Positions 1-13,300 of a stretch of 64,000 nt of DNA are shown here, one piece after another (the stretch's first letter is position 1; every line of letters begins with the position of its first letter). The stretch is from positions 9,404,165 to 9,468,164 of the forward strand of contig OX419347.1 in NCBI GenBank assembly GCA_948470475.1. The letters run 5' to 3'. The position numbers and the translations under genes were made by a program. The notes beneath the pieces are model-generated. The model did no database searches and had not been told where the DNA came from. It worked only from the letters and a program-made list of their open reading frames with translations. The stretch is from Galaxea fascicularis (Eukaryota > Cnidaria > Anthozoa > Scleractinia > Euphylliidae).

Positions 1-936
1 TGCTGACGATACTAACATTTTCTTTTCACACAAAAATGTAAGTATAATTGAAAAAACTTTGAATGAAGAATTACCAAACGTAACAGACTGGTGCCAAGCC
101 AATAAGCTTTCCATAAATTTTAAGAAATCTAATTTTATGGTAATTAAACCCAGGCAAAAAAGGCAAACACTTGACATCATTCTAGTGGTTAGTCGATGTG
201 CCATTGGACGAGTAAATGAAACTGTGTTTTTAGGTGTTATTCTTGATGAAAGTCTGTCGTGGAGACCACGTGGCTAGAAAAATATCAAAATCTATTGGCA
301 TAATTTATAAAGCAAGTTTTTGCCTTCCCACCTCCTTTTTGTGTACCTTGTATTTTAGCTTAGTATAGGCCCTATCTTGTTTACTGTATATCAGTATGGG
401 GATCGACCTATCCTTCTAATCCAAATCGTATTTTTTTTACTTCAGAAAAAGGCTTTAAGAATCATATCAAGAAGCGCATTCGATGCTCATACTGAACCAA
501 TATTTAAGCAGTTGAAAATTCTGAAACTCAGTGATAAAGTTTATCGATTTCAAATTGGCAAGTTTATGTTTTCTTTTAAAAAAGGCCTCCTTCCTGATGC
601 ATTCAATGAATTTTTTGCTGACTAATCAAATTCATCATTATAATACTAGAAACTCTAATGCCTTTTACTTATTTCCTTGTAGAACAAATATTAGACAGTT
701 TGCATTACGCTTTCAAGGACCTAAAGTGGTTAATTCCTTCAATACAGAGATTCAGAAAGCTGACAGTTTTTCTCAACTTAAGTCTAAAAAGTTTTCTCCT
801 GAACTGACTTCCCTTACTTTGTTTTGTTTTTTGTGTTATTGTTTTTTAACCTAAATGTACTTATAAATTACATAAGACACGCCTACAATTTGTAATTTCA
901 TAGTTGTATTTTTTCGAGGTGCCTGTAACCCGAATA
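1..936 (+). mobile_element. Non-LTR retrotransposon (LINE) remnant, 3' part of reverse transcriptase ORF
   Basis: Translation from base 2 begins ADDTNIFFSHKN, which is the catalytic (Y)ADD box of a reverse transcriptase. It continues through a palm/thumb region (LGVILDESLSW near 230-265) and, after frame changes near 265-420 and 600, a typical LINE C-terminal stretch (KKALRIISRSAFDAHTEP near 445-500, HHYNTRNSNAFYL near 634-672). The stops and frameshifts show a dead copy, and the 5' part lies off the left edge. The style resembles CR1/L2-like elements of invertebrates, but the clade is an inference. The 3' UTR appears to be cut by the hAT-like element that starts at 937. Confidence 0.85.
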
Positions 937-1134
937 CAGGGTTCATAAAGAAAATTGCAACCTTTTTTAAAGGACTTTTCAAGGACCGAAGTTATTTTTC
1001 AAGGACCCTCGAATAAATGTAATGTTACTGGTTAAATAATAAACAAATATACTTTACTACTACTTTACTGCTTTAAATCGTATGCACCTTTGACGTGTCT
1101 TTGTCAAGAGTCCCAGTATCAACCTTTTCCTGAT

Positions 1135-1329
1135 TCACATTTCCTGTGGAAATGCTGCTCTGAACCACACAGTACTTGCTGTTGCATCCGTCCCTAAAGA
1201 CGCCCGATGTTTCCTTCCCGCCACGTGCGAATTATGTAGTGCACTCTCGCCCATTGTTGTTAAAGTGATAGTTTTGTTGCATACCATGCAAAATGCTTTC
1301 CGCAAATCGCCTTTTACTTGCCTAACCAT
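1135..1329 (-). pseudogene. BED/C2H2-like zinc-finger fragment of the hAT-like element
   Basis: A 64-aa open frame reads AFCMVCNKTITLTTMGESAL, then HNSHVAGRKHRASL. The spacing C-x2-C ... H-x5-H near residues 14-41 is that of a BED-type zinc finger, the usual N-terminal DNA-binding part of hAT transposases. No catalytic RNase-H-like domain is visible in the rest of the element, so this is a fragment and not a working transposase. Confidence 0.6.
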
Positions 1330-1589
1330 TTATATTCTTCCTTGGTAAAACATTTGGGATTAAATGTACACTTTCCGGGTATTTTTTTAGCAAGTAGCCA
1401 CCGACAACACAATTGCAACGTTTTGAAAAACTCTACAATTTACCAGCTCCATGTGACATGGGCAAAAGCGTCACAAATCATATACAACCACTGGTCAATT
1501 TGGATTGGGCTCGCAGATTAGTTCACATTTGAGTTTTGCTTTCGTGTGTAGGTTATCCTTCGACAAAAAACGAAAAAATACTCTAATCT

Positions 1590-1604
1590 ACACACACACA
1601 CACA
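1590..1604. repeat. (CA)n microsatellite
   Basis: Short uninterrupted CA dinucleotide run inside the hAT-like element. Confidence 0.9.
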
Positions 1605-1763
1605 AAATTATTCAACCCCTACAGATTTTATGTTGGAAAAAATCAAGGACTTTTCAAGACCTTGTCAAGGAATTTAAGGACTTTTCAAGGATGTATGAAA
1701 TTCAAGGACTTTTCAAGGACTCTATCTAAAATTCAAGGACTTTACAAGACTATGCGAACCCTG

Positions 1764-1900
1764 CGAATAAGCCCTTAATGGTTTCTATATGGGCATCCTC
1801 GCCTTATGTTTTCTCTTTTCTTGGTTATTTTTTATCTCTTGTAGTTTAATTTATATTTCTCTTGTAATTTTAATAACAGAGTGGCAAAAAAATCGACTGA
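1764..1900 (+). mobile_element. Probable continuation of the LINE 3' UTR after the hAT insertion
   Basis: If the hAT-like element and one CGAATA copy are removed, the text reads directly from the LINE 3' UTR into an AT-rich tail around 1770-1890. Continuity across the insertion is an inference from the flanking duplication. Confidence 0.4.
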
Positions 1901-2000
1901 AACTGAAACTGACTCCACGCTAATGATACCAACAGGGATACCTGCACCAATCACAGCCGACTACTGTGATACAAATGGAGGAACGCAACCAGTCCACTGC

Positions 2001-2044
2001 ATCGCCTGATGAAGACCAGCAGTAAAAGGTCGAAACGTCGCGAT
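2001..2044 (+). ncRNA. Hammerhead-ribozyme-like motif, best copy in the window
   Basis: The conserved core is present in order: CTGATGA (2006-2012), a stem II hairpin GACC/GGTC (2014-2017 with 2028-2031), GAAA (2032-2035) and the cleavage triplet GTC (2037-2039). Stem I pairs ATCGC (2001-2005) with GCGAT (2040-2044). Stem III is reduced to AC/GT with no loop, so it could form only between two molecules; minimal hammerheads of this kind are known from Penelope-like retroelements. One extra A (2013) sits between the core and stem II. I see no coding remnant of a Penelope element next to it. Confidence 0.65.
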
Positions 2045-2099
2045 CTACATCTCAAGTGACTACATCCTGAGACAAACGATAATACACTATATAATTACT

Positions 2100-3614
2100 G
2101 CAACTACCATGATGAAGAAAAACAACCTTTTTATTGAGGGAGACTAACACTTTAGGACTTTTAGGCTTGCAGCGATCATTAATTCCTGGTCTCTAGTATC
2201 TAGACGTCGTTTCAGATCTTTATACAATATTTCATAAATATCTCCAGTCTGACTTTCTTGTAGCGTATAGCTAAACCTGGCATTAAGACCTAAGTCAACA
2301 GCACTGAACACCAACAAAAAAACTTGTAAAAATTCGGTTGGCATGACATTTTTTTAGTTACTTGCCATTCTACCCCTTCAATTTGCAGTAAAAAGAGAGG
2401 CCTTGATATGCTCTCGCGATTCCTTTCAAAACGATACAGACCATTTTTATCGAAATTTTCTCTTTCCATGTGTCGAGTTCAAAACCGTTCGATAAGCGTT
2501 TTCTTTCTCAAACAATGAGCATAAATGTCTGTGAGCAATATTGACGCAAGCACTGTATTTAGTCATTTGGAAACAAACTATTTATCTCGCCAATTGTGTT
2601 AAACACAGCCGTTTTTAGGGGAGCCTTGTTTCATCTCCTAAAAACGACTGCGTGGGAGGCTAGGCGATCGGCTGCCTTTCCCTCAAGCAAGACACCACGG
2701 AACGCCGCAAGAAGCTAGAAGAAAAAAAATCCCCACGGTATTAGCGAATGCTTTTCGTTTAATTAATGTACTACAGTTTTTGACGTTACCATGTTACCAC
2801 CAATAGCGTAGCTCCATCCCCTATATATATGCCACACACCTTAAAAAGCTAATGATAAGGATCAACACTGAAAAATGATTGATTCATAAATGACAATTAA
2901 GGTTTTTTTTTTTATTTTGAAAACAAGAATTTCAGTTTCTTATTATTATTACTTTTCATCTTGTATCAAGAGTATTTTGCACCCCACAATACTCCTAAAA
3001 TGTCCATATTATCTGCTGGCAATTCTTCACTAACCAATTGCTGGTTTGCAAGTGACGTCCTGGCGGCCATGTTGGTGGTCAAGAACAATAGCCTTTCTCT
3101 CCGCTGGGAACTAAATTCTCTTTTTATGTAAATTCTTCAAAATAATTTTCTATTGTTTCGACCCCTAACATGGCCGCCTTGTCACGTGGTTGAAAACTAA
3201 GAATTAAGGCCGTGGACGGGTATTGAGGCCCCACAAGGACGTCCAGCCACCCGCCAGGATTTTTTGAAAAACTAACAACATTTATCATCTGCCTTGTCTC
3301 GACGAAGTTCGCCCCACAACCCGTGGGGCAGGAAGATCTCAAACATTCATGACCCCTGCCAAAATCCACCAATCTCGTGGTCCACTTGGCCCAATCAACA
3401 TCCTCATTGTGCAACAAGCCAGTAAAGGCAAGCTTCTTTGTGCTGTGAGAGGAATGTGAGACCAGAGTTTCTCTATTGCCTGTTACCAGGGCTTTGTCGC
3501 ACAAAGTGGCTCTGCCAAGTAAGTCACTCAGGACAAACTCCATGAAACCACAACAGGGCGTGGTCTTCTTCATCATCATCATCATCATCATCATTATCAT
3601 CGTCATCTATATAC
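2100..3614. other. Intergenic stretch downstream of ATG10
   Basis: No gene or transposon ORF is supported here. A 160-aa minus-strand frame (3606-3124) begins in the ATC microsatellite and is treated as unproven. Confidence 0.5.
3571..3606. repeat. (ATC)n microsatellite
   Basis: About eleven CAT/ATC units with two late interruptions, just 3' of the ATG10 coding end. Confidence 0.9.
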
Positions 3615-3624
3615 TTTATTTATT
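3615..3624 (-). promoter_or_regulatory. Candidate polyadenylation signal of ATG10
   Basis: On the minus strand this reads as two overlapping AATAAA hexamers, about 110 bases past the ATG10 stop codon. No other AATAAA lies between it and the stop. Confidence 0.5.
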
Positions 3625-3729
3625 AAACCTATATTTTCTTAAACCTGTACTGGTTTTATCCAGTGAACTAGACAGGTGTTTTGCCTTGTTATATACTCGT
3701 AAACTACATCCAGTCATCCCTGTAAAGAG

Positions 3730-6700
3730 CTACATTGAGTATGCTGTGGAAATGTCGAGTCCCACCACTGGTCCCACAGAGCTAAGCCAAGTCACAAGGT
3801 AGTTAACGGGCCTGCAAATGAAAGAAAGTGAAAATACAATCAGTTAATACTATTCTATCAACACCAGAGTAACTAGTGTAGTTGTCACAAGTAGAGATGT
3901 GGACATTTTCACAACTTTGATTGTCAAGTTCGCTTTATGGGACGATTTTGCCAATTTTATGAAACCAGTATGTTTGACTTAAAGTTGTGAATTTTAACCA
4001 TGAATTTCACACCAATAAGTCAGTCTGTAATATTTCAAATGGGGTTGCTTAATTACTGACTGTCACTCTGCTAGCAGAACCTTTCTTAAACTCCGAAAAG
4101 AAAGGCTCTGCAAGCGGGTGACCGACTGTAAACTCAGTGAGCAACTGAAAGATTGCTAAAAAATTGACTCATCTGGAGTCAGGTAGTCCAGCATGTTTTC
4201 AATTGAGACCCTGCCACTTCGCAAGACTCTAGCAGGGGTGTCAAAACTACAGGCCCTGGTTGTTCAAAGGCTGGATAGTGCTATCCACCGGATAAATATC
4301 TATCCAGTGGATAGTGCAATTAGCTTTCCCAATACTTATCCGTTGGATAGTGATTTATCCGGTGGATAGCGTGAAAATCATCACTAACTGTGTGTTCCCA
4401 GCCGGCTACACTGCTAGGGTATTGCTCTGATTCTTTAGTCCTGGTTTAGTACAAGATGGAAAATAGCCACCACATCAACAATAGAGCCGCCGTCTTCAAA
4501 ACTTTCTGACAACCATACTAAAAAATCCACAAAGATTCAGTTTGTATGGGAGATGGGAATATTATCCTAGGAAATGTTAAGTCTATTTTTCTGCCATTAC
4601 AACGAGCAACATTAAAACAAACATACAAACAAACAAAAACAACTTGATCTAAGTGGATGTTTGGATTTGACTGCACTCCCTTTGTGTTTATGAAACCCAA
4701 ACCTATGCCTCTTAATGAGTGATCCATGAAAAGCGAGGCAGGAATGGCCACTGTTACAGCAAGTCAGATTCATGTTATGTCGCTTTACGCTGCTAGGCCT
4801 ATTACTTCAACAACCAAAAGATCAAATTTAAATTTAAAAAAAATAAGTAAATAACCGGTTAATGCACCTATTAATATAAGCCGGGGGGAGGGACGGTATA
4901 GGGTGGTGATTTGATAGTCATTGTTGGCTATTGGATAGGGCTTGGATTGAATTTGTCCTCCTCAGGGGAGGTTCTGTCAAGACCTCCTAAAATCTGTATA
5001 ACTGACAAGACAGATTTGCTGACATGCAGGAAATTTTATAACAGTAATATTGTTTTTGAAATGCCAAATACATGGCATTTTCACTGCCTTCTTCTTCACT
5101 GACTTAACATTCATAGGCAGTAGTTACATCAGCCCACATTTGACCATTGTACAGTCCACTAGAGTTCTCGGTAGTTCAGTGTGTAGAGCATTCAACTAGT
5201 TACAGAAGGTCATAGATTCAAATCCCATCAATTTCATCTCTGATCCACACATATTATCATTGTTTCATTTTCTATTCTGAGAGTGACTGTAGGATGTACA
5301 TAACTGTAGGATGCAGTTAAATCAGTGTGTTAATTGACATAATGTGAAGTTGTGTGGTGCAGGAACTATGTCAGCCAACACTTGACCATTGATCAGCACT
5401 AGAGACCTCAGTTTCAGCAGCTCTGGAGCGTTAAGAGCATCCGACTGGTGCATGGAAGGTGGTAGATTCAAATCCTATCTGGAACTCAGAATTTTTTTTG
5501 GAGTTCTTCTCTCCACACAAATTCATTCTATTTCATTAACTACTACTTGGCTGGACAATTTAATAAAGTTAACAACCAGACACCCTACTGCAAGGTACCA
5601 ACCTGACTGACTTGACACTTAAGGCCCTCTTCATCATGTCTGCAGTGTGACAAGGATGAAGCTGATAAAATGGAATGCCAAGATATGGATGCTCCTATGA
5701 ACTCAAAAAAAATAAACAAACAAACAAACAAATATTAAACACTGACTAAAACAAAACAATATATATTGCAGAAGGAGGGATTTGAGGTGAAATAAAAGAT
5801 CAAAATAAATAACAAGAGCAGGCGATTGGGTTAACGTAGTTTTAATGAAGGAGTTAATGTTAACTTAAGTTGAAAAATAAATACAACAAATCTAGCAAGT
5901 TTGGGGCACCATGCAAGGGGTCTCACCGCAGATCTCCCATAGCTCAGTGGTAGAGCATTCTGACACCAATGCAGCTGATTGATTGTTGCCCTACATGACT
6001 GATTATCATTTAACATATTCAAACATTAATTCTCTTCAAAGTGCACTTAACCCCCAAATATTTTTTTTTTGACGACGAGGAACAAGAAAATTTTACTTGT
6101 TTTTAGAATTGCTCACGAGCATACTGCAAAAAAAAAAAAAACTGGAAAACTGCCCAAATAGTATCAAACTCTGGATTAGTTTATCTTTTTTTCAATAGGA
6201 CACTTTCAAAAATATCAAAATTCAGCTTAAAACCTCAGCTAGAAAAAAATTGAGTTTGGACATATGTACTGTAAATACCTTGAACATCTGATATTAGCAG
6301 AGCTTCAATGCCCATTTTCAAGAATGCCAACAGAAAATGTTACAGTACACAGGGTTAAAAATTTAACATTATAATATTATTTTGAAGGCACCTGCTGAGT
6401 TAAAAATGTCCACTTCTCATATTCAAGTCTTTTACGGTAGACTTCTGGAACATTTGCCCATACTTCCTCCAAACTAATTAACTTGCCATCTAAGAGCAAG
6501 AGATTAACAAAGAGTAGAAATAATATTGTAATACTTACAGTCTTTCCCGTAAAACTGTGAACGCCAGAAAAAATTTCTGGAATGTTCATTGTTTCGCGAC
6601 CAATCAGAAGCAACATGAAACCACAACCTAATTACCGTTAAGGTTTGCGGTTCAGTTTTCTCACGCGTGATTGGCTTTTTACTTGAAACACAATAACATT

Positions 6701-9700
6701 CCATAGATATTTCACGGTTTTACGGGAAAGACTGTAACAATAATCAATAACTATAATGATCATCATTTGGCCTGCATTATGTGTTTTGTTTTTCTTTTCT
6801 TTTGAAAAAAAGAAACATTTCTTTAATTATCACCTGCAACTGCAAGAAGTCTGAGGGCACTAACATGGTGTAGTCATGTTATAAACTCTGATCCTCTAAT
6901 CTCATTATATACCTCTTACTAACCTATTTCGAGGTCCGTACTGTAAATTATGGACCGAAATTTTTCCCATTGGCTTATGGTCCAAACACGAAGCGTGCAG
7001 GCCATAAATCAACAGGAAAAAACGAGGATCTGTAACTTACAATACGGACTGAAAAAACAAGGTTAGTAAGATATTTATTATATCTCTGAGGTTAATCAGG
7101 CGCACAGGAAAGGAAACTTTTAAATTTAGCAGGCCGTACAGTAAAATACGGCCCGCAAAATTGACCAATCACAGGGAGTGTACTAACGGAGAGATATAAT
7201 AATTATTAACATTTTATTCTCCTTACAGTTTCCACATAATTATTTTATGTCCTGTGTAGAGAGAATTGGTATAATGGTCAACTCAAATGATCCCTGGTGA
7301 TCATTTACTATATTCTCATGCCCTATATACTTGACAAACTACTGATATGGTAAGCAGAAGTTAGATGGTGGTCAAAAGATCACTGTCAAGTTCAAAGAAA
7401 ACAGCATTTCCTGAAGCAAACTTATATAAGAATTTTGGAAATGCTAAGAGACAGCACACAAACTTTATAGTTTTCATTGTTATATAACACCAATTTAAGG
7501 TGCACATGGTGAAACAAAATGAGAGGTGGCCAGTGGTCTTGCAGTCTTGATCATTTGTACAAAGCCATCTTGATATTTGCCAGTCCCCTGGTCAAGCCTA
7601 AATGTATCTTCGACTCATTTGCGGCCCATTAACTGGTGTGCCAAATGTTGGTTTGACTTCCTGAATGAACAATTTCTCACAAATTAAGCAGTCCTATCTG
7701 AATTTAAGCATTGTGCATACATTTGTAAAAATGAACTATTCATTGTTTTAAGATGAATAGGCTTGCCAGCTAAATTCCCATATCACCTTGGCTATTAATC
7801 AGGAAATGAGTAACTTTGAAAGGTTCTGGTTGGAATTAAGTATTCTTCAGGGTCATCTCATTGTAAAGGTTACTATCTACCTTCATCATCTCTTTTAATT
7901 TGCTTCATTGGTTTAAAAACTACAAAAAAAAAGCATTATGGTTTTTTCAAGAAACCAAGCTTTTTTCTTTAAGCTTTCTAAGAGGGGAGCAAGGATTCAA
8001 GGTCCTATGCAATTGTTAATATCCTCAGCCACATGTATCATATTCTACAGGTGTCTGATTTCTTTTGCTCTCAGTTGCATTGATTTTAAGCGCCTGCTTG
8101 TAAACAGAACCTAAGCAAACTGCACTATGAAGATCAAGAAAGTAACCCTTGGTTGACTTGAATTATGGTAATCATGACTGTTACAATATTACCATAATTG
8201 TTACAGGTGAGGTTATTAAATGTTTTATTGAAGTGGAATAATTTAAGTGGGCTCTTAATGCCTTGCTGCAAAAACTTGTCTTTTCCCTTAAATTTAAAAC
8301 AAACTGATGACAAATAGGGGTCACCATACCTTTGTAGAGTTGTATATATTTAACAAATAAAAAAGCCTTGATGCTGCGCTTTGTTTTGTTGTAAGGCATA
8401 ACATAGAAGGAAGTGATGAGAGCACAAAAAGTAGGAAGAAACAAGGGCCACAGGCAAGTGTTTCCCTACTTCTTGATCATGAGCAGTTAACACAACAAAA
8501 CAGTTAGTGTTTTTTTATTTGTTTTATATAGTTTATTTCATATTGTTTAGATAAATTAATCATTTAAAATTTGCAAGAAAACTGAGAAAAGTTTTAATTT
8601 GGCTTGTGCATGCTGAATGGCATCACCTTACACAAGATTATTTAGTAGCAAGTTGTACAATAATTTTGCTGCCAAATAACACTGGGAGGGTAGTCACATG
8701 TGGTTCAGTTAACTCTCAGTAAAGTTAGGATGTCAGTACCTCATTAAAATCAATGAAAATGAGCAGTGCTTAGCATCCATCTTGTCAAATCTGTGGTGTG
8801 ACAACACTATGGTAACCAAGTTCCCATTTTGGATTTGAAAAATGCTAGATTTGTACTGGTTTTAAACCTGCACAAGCAGAAAAATGGCATCATTTCTGCA
8901 CCTTTAACTCTCATAAGGCACACTCAATTTCAATGACAAGGTAGGCAAGCTATCTCATTTAATCAATATTAGGATGAAATCAACAGGTAGCACTAATGCT
9001 ATGGTAACCTTGTACAACAATAACAAACACTGATTGGTTGATTCTTGGTCACATGCTGCTGATCAAATTTAAATGTATCCTGACCTGGATACAATTGTGC
9101 AGTTCTTGCCCACGTGCCAAATACAACAGCACCTGATTAAAAATGGTGTGATCTTCAGTACGTGCTCACATTCTTATTCATTTAGCAGGATTGACGACTG
9201 TGAATAAAGAAGTTGTGCTGTCTTTGTTTGTTTTTGCTATATGATTGTTCAAGGTAAAGTCTAAATATATGAGAAAGCAGTTACTGTTCCCTCAGGAAAT
9301 TGGTTAATAAATTATTTTGTTTTCCATTGAGTCCTGATATTTCCCTCAACTTCGTCTCGGGAAACATCAGGACTCTCGGGGAAAACAAAACTAACTGCTT
9401 CCCTTGGGGCCATAAAGTATATAATATCCATTGAAACTCAGATGAATAAATAATATTTTTTTTTAGATATGATATTGAATCCTTGATGTAAATAGATGTG
9501 TAATTGTTCTAGAGCTCTAAACCTTTTCTTATTTCATTGACTTGAAACTTGAGATATGTATTTTTGTCTTTTGAATTTATTAAAGACTTTATTTATTTAT
9601 TTAATAATTGTTTCATTATAATTTACATATGGGAGCTGAAGAACAGAAATTGCTAATCAATTTCCAGTGTAAACATCACATGCACCCACCACTTGGTTTT

Positions 9701-10282
9701 GCTTTATATTCACTGCCTAGGAACAAGGAACTGCTCAACCAATCAAATTGCTGGAAACCCTTTGTTCAGCTCTGAAATTACATTCATCTTTCATATTCTT
9801 ATTGCCTGCTCTGTTTCAGAATAGGTTTGAAATTGTAAAAACTGTACACCCTTTCTTTCCTTAAAATGTGATGTTCAAACTGAAATAAAGACAGTAACAA
9901 ACCTTGTTTGCTGGCAGTAAAATACAGAACAGGCACACTGTAGCTGTGACTGTACACAACATGATACTCATACGTCAGGAACACACTTTTCAGAGCTGGT
10001 TGTAGGTGAGCTGGTACTGCACAATCCTGCAAAATGAACCAGGCTTAAAAAGCAGACCATGCAAGGTTCTAATAAGGATTGATTTGGATAGGAATTGGTT
10101 TGAACTTAAATAAAATTAACAACAAAAATGTTACTTATATGACATTTTGATGACCTCACGTCATCACTGTCAAGTGTGAAAAAAATTAACATAAATAAAA
10201 AATTACATGTTTATAAATAAACAAAAATGAAAGTGTGTAAATCACATGAATGCAATTAGTATAGGTAATCACATGATTCCGA

Positions 10283-10318
<36 letters not shown>

Positions 10319-13300
10319 TCAAAGACCAACAAAATTGCACGAGCCCGTAGGGCGAGTGCAATTTGTGGTCTTTGAAAAAATTTACGAGTGCTTATTTATT
10401 CCAAGTTGCACGAGAAAAATCATGTGATTACTTATTAATAAAACACTTGAAAAAATAGACTACTTATAAAGCTTCAAGCCCATACATTGACTACTGAGGT
10501 ACACAGAAGGCATTGCCCTCGATCTTCCGAAACTTGGAGAAGCTTCGAAAATATCCTGAGATCACCGGAAGTTTTCGGTAATCTTCGGAAATCTTCGGTA
10601 ATGTTCGGGTAATGTTCGGAAATCTTCGGAAGTCTTTGGGTAATCTTCGGAAGTGTTCGGGTGATCGTCGGAAATTGTCGGAAGCATTCGGGTGATCTCC
10701 TGAAGTGTTCGACGATTGTCGGAAATCTTCGTGTGGTCTTCGGAAATCTTCGGAAGGTTTCGCACGATATTCGGCGGTCTTCGAAATACATCGGTTGGTC
10801 TTCGGAAGTCTTCGAGTCTTCGTTTTAACTTCGGAAATCTTCGTTGTAATTTGCACTTGTGTTACACTTTTGCACTGGTGTTACACTTTCTGCACTTTGT
10901 TACACTTGAACTGCACTGCTCTCAGCCAATCACAATCGAGAAATTTTTTCAAGTGTATTATTAAAGCATGAAAACGTGGGTAGTCACACAAAAGATTCAC
11001 ACTTGTAGATGAGTGTTTACATGTAGTTTCTGTCTTTTCTTTCTAATCACAAGCATTAAAAAATTACACACTCAAGCTTACCCTGGTACTTTTATATCTC
11101 ACTTACATGTAAGGCATTAATTCTCATGAAAACCAGGGTTAGAGTGAATTTTATTTTTGACTCAAACGCTAATCAATGAGGATTTTTTCAATAATTTCTC
11201 CCCTACAAATTTCACTTAGTTTACATAAATTTTCCTTCATCCCAAGCTTAACCCTTTCACTCTCAAGGGGTTCTCCATTGACGAGTAAAATCGTCTGGCA
11301 TTAGACAGAGTAAAATCCATTTTTTAAAGGGTTAATGGGGACATAGGTTTTGGGTGAAGATGTGGTTAAATAAACTGTTAAAAACATACTCCATGAGAGG
11401 GTTAAAGTCTCCATTATCATTTAGTTGTGAATTGTGTTAATCTGCAATAGAAGTTACACTGTAATTGGGTGTCAATTCACCCTTATAGCTACTAATTACA
11501 TCCAGCAACTACTGTATTCCAATGGTGTTTTTTTACAGTGTTTTCTACTCTAGATAGGTATGCAATTGAAGGGTTACCTGAAAAAAAGTCCTAAGTACCG
11601 TTACCAGATTTCCCTTGCAAGGTATCATGTATTCACTTGTGAGTCACAAGGGGAATTTGGCATTACATCAGAAATCACTTAGGACGATATTCCACACACC
11701 CCTTCAATTTGTGATAGAGAACACCACACTAGCCATATATAGAAGTCCTGACTGCATGACTGTGTAAAACACCTTCAAGGATAACAGGGGAAAAAGCATA
11801 TATAAAGGATTCAAACATCGAGTAAAAGCACTTTGGAGAAATGAACTGCACAAATCCATTTTGTCAATCCTCCAAACAACAACCCAATCCTTTTAAGAAT
11901 CTCTCCTGCATCCCTTCAAAAAACACATACAATAAGACAAATCTTGCTTGTGTACATCTATATTCAGCCAATTCTAAACAGCTACTAGTTTAAGCAACTT
12001 ATAACATGGGCATATGAGGTTTTAGAGCTTTCTTGAATTCTGTTAATTACCTTCTCATGGAACTCTCTACCCCAGGAAGAAAATTTTGCTTCCTCTCTCT
12101 CTAGTTTTTAAGATCAAACATACCACCTACTTGTCTTAAGGTGCACAAACATGCTGAAGAAATAAATACTAGACTTATATTCTTATCTGCCATTGCAGTT
12201 TATGTGGATAAGTTTGTAATCTTATATACGGTATTTCCATTTTAAGCTGTGAGATAGCTCATCACTTGTTGTGGGAACTTAAAGGGAAATTTGACCGAAC
12301 AATCTCCCTTGTAGGTGGGAAAGCTGAGGGAGGTTTTGTTACCAAAAAATTAATGCCTTGCTCCAGAGAAAAATCAGGGGAATTTGTCGAGAAAAACAAG
12401 TCATTTCAAGTTCTCTTAAATAAAGTGCAAAACTCCATTGTGCTCAACTCCTAATGTTGCACAAATGGTGGACTCATCAGGTATTGTTATATACGTAAAT
12501 CTATTTCTATCTTGTTGTTCCCTACACTTTATGCTGCTTTAGACATTACAATCGGAGGCAATTGAATAACAGTGGACTTCTTTTTTTCTATTTGCAAATT
12601 AATATCTTTTCAGGAGACCAAAATAACAACACCATGGTGATGCAAACTTCACATTTTTTAATTTGCTGCCCCTCCAGAAGGGGCGATTTCTTAACTGTTA
12701 TTGTTCTGTGTCCCCATCTAGGAGGGGAAAATTAGGGACTTTTGCTGGGCCCTGTACCAAGTCTCCTCCCTTGCCTGGGATACCCCTCCCCTCCCCCCCC
12801 CCCCACAAGGGATGACCAATGATAGGTGCATTATTAATGTTCATAAAGCACAAGTACAACTGGGCAATTTGACTGGAAATAGCACTATATGAGAAAAAAA
12901 ATTAAATGTGTGTTATAATTAAATTCATCTTTCTAATTGGTTCAATTACCTTACCCAGGTTTGAATTTCATGGGAATCACCTCCAACCTACTTTTTCTAA
13001 GAAAACCTTAGAATAAAACTGTAGAAAGATTTCCACACAGCCCCATACATTTATAATATATTATTAATCACTGCCTTATAATCCTGCCATGCAAATAAAT
13101 AGAGAATTTGAGGTAAATGATGTGTGGTTAAATAATGAGCATGGGGGTGAGCAGCCATCTTAATTTCCTGAAACTGTAAAAGAAAACAAAGCCTCACATC
13201 GTTATCTTCCTCCAAACCCCAGCTTGTTTCTGGTGCAGATGTTTTCTCTGTCTCATCTTCACTTGCTTCACTCTTGTCCAGCTTAACTTCGTGCTTGACC

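Larger units (their letters stand above)
937..1763. mobile_element. hAT-like DNA transposon, degenerate, 827 bp
   Basis: The element starts CAGGGTTC and ends GAACCCTG. Behind each end are matching subterminal blocks rich in the motif CAAGGACTTTTCAAGG (965-1015 and 1640-1740). The 6-bp sequence CGAATA flanks both sides directly (931-936 and 1764-1769), as a target-site duplication would. CAGGG termini and a zinc-finger remnant inside suggest the hAT superfamily, whose duplications are usually 8 bp, so the 6-bp match is a caveat. It sits inside the 3' UTR of the LINE remnant. Confidence 0.75.

Noticed and set aside
10474..10971. Arg/Pro-rich open frames on both strands
   Set aside because: They are periodic translations of the TTCGGAA minisatellite in several frames at once.
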